From: Rostrohypoxylon terebratum
Taxonomy: Eukaryota; Ascomycota; Sordariomycetes; Xylariales; Hypoxylaceae
Reading direction: 5' to 3'
Assembly: GCA_022497145.1 (NCBI GenBank)
Contig: MU385983.1
Location: forward strand, 1 to 64,000
Length of the DNA stretch: 64,000 bases
Part shown: piece after piece, positions 58,872 to 64,000 of the stretch
How the letters are laid out: the number at the start of each line of letters is the position of its first letter
How positions within the stretch are numbered: position 1 is the first letter of the stretch
Position numbers and translations under genes: made by a program
Notes under the pieces: generated by a model
Database searches by the model: none
Told to the model about the DNA's origin: nothing
Seen by the model: only the letters and a program-made list of their open reading frames with translations

Positions 58872-60164
58872 TTATTCCCTAGTCCAATGACTCTTGTTGC
58901 GGAGCTCAATTCTATTTAACCTGTCGAGGAAACCATGTGGCAATTGTTGGATCTTTCTGTCTTCGTATTGCAGGATGAAGTTTGAAGTCTCAATATAACG
59001 GTCGCGAAACTTGTCCCAGGCGCGTTTCTCAAAAGGGCTCCGCGAGTAGCGCTTGGGAAGAAAAATGTCACCGAAAACGGCAGCATCAACTGCCCGAGAA
59101 ACGCCTGCGACATCCATAGTGATGGGTTGGACCTGGTCGAAATTGAGCATCCATAACATGGTTTTGCCGCGGAAGAAGTGCTCGATGATTCGAGATTTCG
59201 GGCCAGTATAAGTAGACGGCTCCATCTCCTCGATTTCTAGATAGCTAAGGGGTATGGGATTTCTCGAACCGCCCAAGACAAACTGCACACCCCATCCGTC
59301 GACGTTGGCGGCCCAATGTAGGACGGCCAATGCTTGTCCGACCGCAGAAGCCATTCGGTCCACGTCCAGGCCGACCTCTTCCATCTGATTGAGATGCAAT
59401 TCGAAGTTTCTAAGAGAAAACGGTCTTTCTCCGGTTTTCCCCTCGGTGGAACCCAAGTAGATCTTTACGAGACAATGGTCGTTCTTGGGATCGGACAATT
59501 CTCTCATCCTCAGTCGCGGGGCACAGTATTGGTTGATGAGAGCATTTTTTGTATCTTCATCTAAGGATGGGATTCGCTCACAGATAAGCATATCCGTCGG
59601 TACATCGCAGACGTCTCGAGCGGCTCGGATCAAGTCTTGGTTCTTTTGGAGGAATTCGGTGTCATCCGCCGGCACGAAGAAGTAGCATTTGGGTACCATA
59701 ACGTCGACATCGTGACGTTGGATCTCTTCGTGAATGATGGTGTGCATCACATAGTCGTTCCACTCACCGAAAGTTGATTTCTTGGAAATTTTGACAGCAA
59801 TGGGCTCTCCCTCTTGCGTGAACACGGCGCTGCATCCCCCTTCTCCAATTTTCTTGAAGGGTTTTGTATCTCGAGTAGTCTCTTGTTCCTTGGTTTTCGA
59901 GGAATGAGAAGTGCACGAGGGGGAAGAGGATGAGGGTGAGGGCGAGAGCGAATGCAAGGGTGAAGGTGGAGGTGAGGGCGAAGGCGAGTGTGACGATGAG
60001 TGTGTCGATAAGTTTGTCGATGAGGGTGGGGTTGGGGGTGGCCGTAGGTCATCGTCGAGCGAGAGATCAAGTACCCTTCTCACCATATTTGTTAACTCTG
60101 AGTCGCCGTCATCATTGGGGTCGTCGTCGTGGTCGACGTCCATAGGGATAGTTGGGGAAGCCAT
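58872..60164 (-). CDS. DUF3669-domain protein, function unknown
   Basis: Single exon, 430 aa. The N-terminal 100 residues are acidic then Ser/Pro-rich (HSPSPSPPPSPLHSLSPSP). The remainder resembles fungal DUF3669 proteins, annotated by analogy as kinase-like or zinc-finger proteins. It starts FKKIGEGGCSAVFTQEGEPIAVKISKK, which mimics the Gly-loop and Lys of a protein kinase, and contains ERIPSLDEDTKNALINQYC, NHCLVKIYLG-like sequence (DHCLVKIYLG), HWAANVDGWGVQFVLGG and MLWMLNFDQVQPI. A catalytic HRD loop and DFG are not seen, so it may be a pseudo-kinase fold. The protein ends near LDRLNRIELRNKS. ATG 60164 is the first of the frame. Confidence 0.85.
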   Translation of the reverse strand: MASPTIPMDVDHDDDPNDDGDSELTNMVRRVLDLSLDDDLRPPPTPPSSTNLSTHSSSHSPSPSPPPSPLHSLSPSPSSSSPSCTSHSSKTKEQETTRDTKPFKKIGEGGCSAVFTQEGEPIAVKISKKSTFGEWNDYVMHTIIHEEIQRHDVDVMVPKCYFFVPADDTEFLQKNQDLIRAARDVCDVPTDMLICERIPSLDEDTKNALINQYCAPRLRMRELSDPKNDHCLVKIYLGSTEGKTGERPFSLRNFELHLNQMEEVGLDVDRMASAVGQALAVLHWAANVDGWGVQFVLGGSRNPIPLSYLEIEEMEPSTYTGPKSRIIEHFFRGKTMLWMLNFDQVQPITMDVAGVSRAVDAAVFGDIFLPKRYSRSPFEKRAWDKFRDRYIETSNFILQYEDRKIQQLPHGFLDRLNRIELRNKSHWTRE

Positions 60165-60663
60165 CCAATGTGATATGGTGTTAGATATGTATTACTTTTA
60201 ATAGAATCTGGAATGGCGTAGAAAGCGAATGATTGCTGTTATAGAAGTTGGTAGGATGTTATATACCTCAGTGAAAATGGGAAGGGAAAAAGGGGGGGAT
60301 GAGGAAAAAGTCGGGCCCATGATGATTGATTTAGTTAGTAGTAAAAACCATGTACATCGAGATAGCATTTACTGCCAGTAGAGGCAAATACTCCAGTAGA
60401 TTACCTAGTACCTATGGATTCCGTGTGACGCTCCCGAGTCCTTGCACCTGCCATCAATAGGTACCATTTATACGAAAGACATACCGTAGGTACATACGTA
60501 ATCATGGAAAGGAGTTGCAACGAATCTAAACTTTCAATGTTCCTTCGCACTTGATACCTGGCGCACCATCGATCTACGGATTTATCTATGTACCTAATAC
60601 CTACTAGTATTACCTTAGATTTTACATACTTAAATTGGGGGGGGGGGGGGGGGGCCCCCCCCG

Positions 60664-60717
<54 letters not shown>

Positions 60718-61382
60718 NNNNNNNNNNTTCCTTCGCCCTTTTTACCGGGGGCACCAACTAAAAACGGTTTTTAATATTTACCAAATACCAAATATTTTTA
60801 CCTTTTTTTTTAAAAAATTAAATTCCCCCCCCCCCCCCCCCCCAAAAAAAAAACGGTAGGTATAGATAGGAGATACATGTGAGGAAGGTGCTGTTCGCAT
60901 CGTGATGGGGTATATCATAACTTCGTAGAGAAACGCTTTTTAACTTTTTAGAGCTTTCTTTTCTTCTCTTTTAATACACACATCTCTTACCCACTATCTG
61001 ATATCACGCTAGCAGACCAGTACCTAGAACTGGATTATTCGCCGACCAGTCAGTTCTCTCCTGCGCCGTCTACCTAGGACCTAGGTACCTCTTCGCCGAT
61101 TCCTCAAATAAGTTCCACTCGGCGATGACAATCCCGCACTTTCGCTATATAAATAAATCACTTAGGTTAGAATGCTTTCCCAGCCACCCAGCCACCTCAA
61201 ACACTTCTGATCAAACCCGGGCTGTTGCTACATCTCCATCTTCCAAAAGTCATCGATAACACGATAACAACCCCACTTAAAAGCCAAATCTTCAGCATCA
61301 ACTTGGAAATATACCTTATAAATACTAATCTCCATCTTCTCAAACTTTGAGCTTGAAACTTCATAAAGTCAAGTCGTTCAAG
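60165..61382. other. Spacer with sequencing gap
   Basis: No gene. Contains the poly-G/poly-C and N stretch (60637-60845) and AT-rich surrounding DNA, then the promoter of the small Cys-rich protein. Confidence 0.5.
60637..60845. other. Homopolymer-flanked assembly gap (10 N)
   Basis: A long G-run interrupted by C9/GCG, ten N at 60718-60727, then A/T/C homopolymers. Adjacent single-base runs of several kinds plus undetermined bases indicate base-calling failure at a hard homopolymer. ORFs across this stretch are artefacts. Confidence 0.85.
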
Positions 61383-61653
61383 ATGTGCATGAAAGCAACC
61401 TGCGGCACCTGCGGTACGTTGACAGCGGTGCCGGATATCCATCCATCATGGATGGCTATACGAATCTGAGCTATACCTATTATCATACCTATCAGGTAAT
61501 CTGACAATTCCTGCATTGGGCAAAACCACTTGGTTCGGCTGCGGAAACCACATTCCTTCCGTCCTCGACAACATCTCACCGTCGGACTGGTGCACTTGTG
61601 AACCCAAGGTCTCTGTGGACGGAAAAGAATACCCGCCTAAGGGTCAAGTTTGA
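61383..61653 (+). CDS. Small Cys-rich protein, 62 aa, function unknown
   Basis: Two exons: 61383-61413 and 61496-61653. Starts MCMKATCGTCG, then TTWFGCGNHIPSVLDN, SDWCTCEPKV and ends GKEYPPKGQV. The arrangement CGTC...GCGxHIPS...WCTCEPK is known to me as a short cytosolic fungal protein family of unknown role; the cysteines could bind zinc. The splice was chosen because it keeps the reading open from the first CxxC through the conserved HIPS and CTCEP motifs. NLTIPALG between the two halves is not conserved as I remember it, so the junction may differ slightly. Too short for a standard ORF threshold. Confidence 0.7.
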
Positions 61654-62004
61654 AACGAGTTTACGTATTGGTTGGTTCTCGGTGTCGATGAGGGGCAGAT
61701 GAAAGGTCCATCACGAGTCGAACACTTGGATACATAAGGTGTCTCTCATCAGAGTTCAGGACTGGTCCATCAGTAAAGTAAAGTAAAGTCAAGTAAAGCA
61801 AAAGGAAATAATATAAAATGAACTGTTGATTTGATAAGTCTATCTTTACTCCTTATATATATATATATATATATCGGCTGTCTATCGATTCTATCACCAC
61901 TGCCTTTCAAAATCACCAATACCCAATACCATCTCTTAACTTGCCGTCAATCACAAACTCTATCTATACATTGGTATATACCACCCTACATCACATAGTC
62001 TTGT
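61654..62004. other. 3' space with (AT)n microsatellite
   Basis: Contains an AT dinucleotide run at about 61855-61874 and AAGTAAAGTAAAGTC repeats (61775-61800). No gene seen. Confidence 0.5.
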
Positions 62005-63237
62005 CTAGATCCTCTGGCCCTTGGGCCATGTCGCTCTATGGTACTGATTAGGCCATTTTACATCAACGCCCAGCTCCTGCGCAGTGCGCAGCACAAACTC
62101 GGGCTCGCGTAAGAGCTGACGGCCGACAAGCACCAGGTCAGCCTGCGGGACCTCGCCTTCCTGTACGATGCGCCGGGCCATCTCTGAGTTGGTGATAAGG
62201 CCCACGGCGCCAATCAATAGGTCGATGCCGTCCTTTTTCAGCTCATCGCGGATACGACCCGCAAAGTTGATCTGCGCGTACGGGTGTAGGACGAGCCGCT
62301 GCGCCGGGTTATTTCCGGCGGAACTGGCGTCGAGCAGGTCGACGCCGGCGGCGGGTAGTAACTTAGCCAGCCGGAAGCTGTCCTCGATAGTCCAGCTAGG
62401 CTCGCCGGCCCATTCCATCCACTCCGTCGCCGAGATGCGAAGAAAGAGGGCCGTGGTGTCGGGGATTACGCTGCGGACCGCGTCGATGACTTCGAAAAGA
62501 AGGCGCGTGCGGTTCTCGAAGCTGCCGCCGTATTGATCTGTCCGCTTGTTGCTGGCTGGCGAGAGGAACTCGGTGATCAGGTACCCGTGGGCGCCGTGTA
62601 CCTCAATCACGTCGAAGCCGGCTGCGACGGCCCTCTTGGCGGCGTCCTTGAACGCTTGCACGAGGGTATCGATGTCCTCGACCGTCATGGCTTTGGGCTC
62701 GGCGTAGCCCTCGGTGAACTTGATCGCGCTGGGTGCCCATACATTGTCCGGCCAGCCACCATTCTCGGCAGCGGCAACAACGCGACCTCCACCCTCGGGG
62801 ATTAGCCATGGAGCGATGGTGCTGGCTTTACGACCGGCATGGGCGAGCTGGATGCCGATTTTTTGGCCCTGGGAGTGGGCGAAGTCGACGATCCGCTTTA
62901 AACCTGCGATCTGGCTGTCTTTCCAGAGACCCACATCCTCAGGGGTAATGCGACCGTTAGGGGTGACGGCGGTGGCCTCGATGATAGTCAAGGCCGTACC
63001 ACGCAGGATGAATTGTGACAAGTGGGCGAAATGCCAGTCGGTAACATGGCCATCGTCAGCGCTGTATTGGCACATGGGGGAGACGGCGAAGCGATTCTGC
63101 AACTCAACACCCCGGATCTTCAACGGCTTGAACAGGGTTGGGGCTGTGGCCTGGTTCAAAGCAGTTCCCGCAGGTGGGTCCTGGTCAGGAGTGTAGAAGG
63201 GGGCATTAGGGGCGCCCTTGTTCACGATGGATGACAT
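62005..63237 (-). CDS. Old Yellow Enzyme-family oxidoreductase (YqjM-like, class III)
   Basis: Single exon, 410 aa. FMN-dependent TIM barrel that reduces activated C=C bonds with NAD(P)H. Residues about 33-60 give LFKPLKIRGVELQNRFAVSPMCQYSADDG, with Cys56 at the place of the redox-tuning Cys of the bacterial YqjM. LAHAGRKAS, VIEVHGAHGYLITEFLSP (substrate-binding His pair) and SNKRTDQYGGSFENRTR follow, then the FMN phosphate-binding end (LIGAVGLI, LVGRQLLREPEF). The GC content is higher than that of the neighbours, but a single fungal exon is not rare. Class III members are common in Pezizomycotina; the physiological substrate is unknown. Confidence 0.92.
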   Translation of the reverse strand: MSSIVNKGAPNAPFYTPDQDPPAGTALNQATAPTLFKPLKIRGVELQNRFAVSPMCQYSADDGHVTDWHFAHLSQFILRGTALTIIEATAVTPNGRITPEDVGLWKDSQIAGLKRIVDFAHSQGQKIGIQLAHAGRKASTIAPWLIPEGGGRVVAAAENGGWPDNVWAPSAIKFTEGYAEPKAMTVEDIDTLVQAFKDAAKRAVAAGFDVIEVHGAHGYLITEFLSPASNKRTDQYGGSFENRTRLLFEVIDAVRSVIPDTTALFLRISATEWMEWAGEPSWTIEDSFRLAKLLPAAGVDLLDASSAGNNPAQRLVLHPYAQINFAGRIRDELKKDGIDLLIGAVGLITNSEMARRIVQEGEVPQADLVLVGRQLLREPEFVLRTAQELGVDVKWPNQYHRATWPKGQRI

Positions 63238-64000
63238 GACTTATGATCTCCTTGATAAGATTGTGGGGGATCAACTAGGATTTTGACGTGTGTGTGTATC
63301 TATGTACAATTAGGTCCTACGACGTAGTATGTATGTAGGTGCTAGGTAGGTAGGCTTTGTATGCTGTGCCCGTCAGATGAGCGTGCTGTGTAGCGGAGCT
63401 TACCGAGATGATAAGGGATTGTTGTATAGATGTATGTGATTCGGTACGATCTGGGCCGAAATAAGAGGCTTTCCCCCCCTTTCACCTGCTGGCTCTACGA
63501 AAGATTACATCCAAGATCGAGATCCATGGTCGGGAGCCTCATATGCTTTTATATATCTAGACTCTAGGTAGGTACGTATGATAATATGGCAACAGGTATT
63601 ACTAGAATATAATAGAGGGGGGGAAAGAATGGCCGGAGTAACAAATTCAATCTCCCGATGCTGAATAATGTAGGTGAAGTTGCCGTTTAGTCGCCGTTAG
63701 CCGACTCGACGTTAGGACATTAGGCCATTAGTAGTGCCAAAATAACCTTGAACGGAGCCGATGTGCGATGTGTTTCCGTATTATGTAATAAAGGCACATA
63801 CCTACCTACATAGTATATGTATCTGTCTAGGTATGTATCTAATAGTGATATCCATATGATGACGTTAGTTTTTATGACTATTGCGATCAGATCCCGAGCG
63901 GTTGTCGGGTGTCGGGAGTCTAGTTACATACATACTGCATACATACATACGTACTTCGTAGTACGTACTCTGCACATACTATGTAGTACCTAAATTACTA
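63238..64000. other. Promoter side of the OYE gene, right window edge
   Basis: No gene. TAGGTA and GTACGTA words (63300-63350, 63560-63590, 63785-63830) and GTACGTACT palindromes to the window end. Confidence 0.5.

Noticed and set aside
59911..60201. ORFs of Glu/Gly repeats on the plus strand
   Set aside because: They are the antisense of the Ser/Pro-rich N terminus of the DUF3669 protein.
60401..60859. Poly-Pro/poly-Gly ORFs
   Set aside because: They read across the homopolymer and N gap and are artefacts.

Overview
The window is nuclear DNA of a filamentous ascomycete (Pezizomycotina, most likely Sordariomycetes). The evidence is: short 49-163 bp introns with GT..AG ends and CTAAC/CTAAT-type branch sites; single-copy genes for conserved eukaryotic proteins; a Zn(II)2Cys6 / Fungal_trans_2 regulator; AT-rich islands and transition-type differences between repeat copies, as expected from repeat-induced point mutation (RIP); and intergenic DNA full of short TACCTAGGTA-like words. 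The species cannot be named from the sequence alone. All gene models were spliced by eye and none is tested against transcripts.

Layout: Nup159-type nucleoporin (+, 1018-5500) converges on dynein intermediate chain (-, 5975-8111). A TA-flanked miniature inverted-repeat element follows, then ATP synthase subunit e (+), a nested cluster of LTR remnants in AT-rich DNA (10.8-12.2 kb), and STT3 (+). Next are a Pezizomycotina-type unknown protein (-, 16214-19084), an FHA-kinase-FHA checkpoint kinase (-, 20142-24044), a repeat-bearing spacer, a large conserved fungal protein of unknown function (-, 26402-29578) and a 4-kb gene-free spacer with several short inverted-repeat elements. The centre holds DUS2 (+), PPE1 (-), SLD5 (-) and a Zn2Cys6 regulator (-). 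To the right lie a WD40-cyclophilin (+), an AIG1/FAR-17a membrane protein (+), DAHP synthase (+), cytochrome c1 (+), an MBD4-like DNA glycosylase (+), a small membrane protein (-), pyroglutamyl peptidase I (+), a DUF3669-like protein (-), a base-calling or assembly gap, a 62-aa Cys-rich protein (+) and a class-III Old Yellow Enzyme (-).

The genes are mostly unrelated housekeeping functions (nuclear pore and dynein, respiration, N-glycosylation, DNA replication, checkpoint and repair, tRNA modification, PP2A maturation, aromatic amino acids). There is no biosynthetic cluster, no defence island and no convincing new multi-gene system. The most informative unexplained content is in the spacers: at least three families of short TA-flanked inverted-repeat elements, a nested LTR group with one perfect 5-bp target duplication, and candidate promoter sites that fit their genes (MluI box before SLD5, two CCAAT boxes plus CACGTG before cytochrome c1, TGACTC before DAHP synthase). 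Among the proteins, the 932-aa CxxC protein, the 1058-aa protein and the 62-aa Cys-rich protein have no assigned function.
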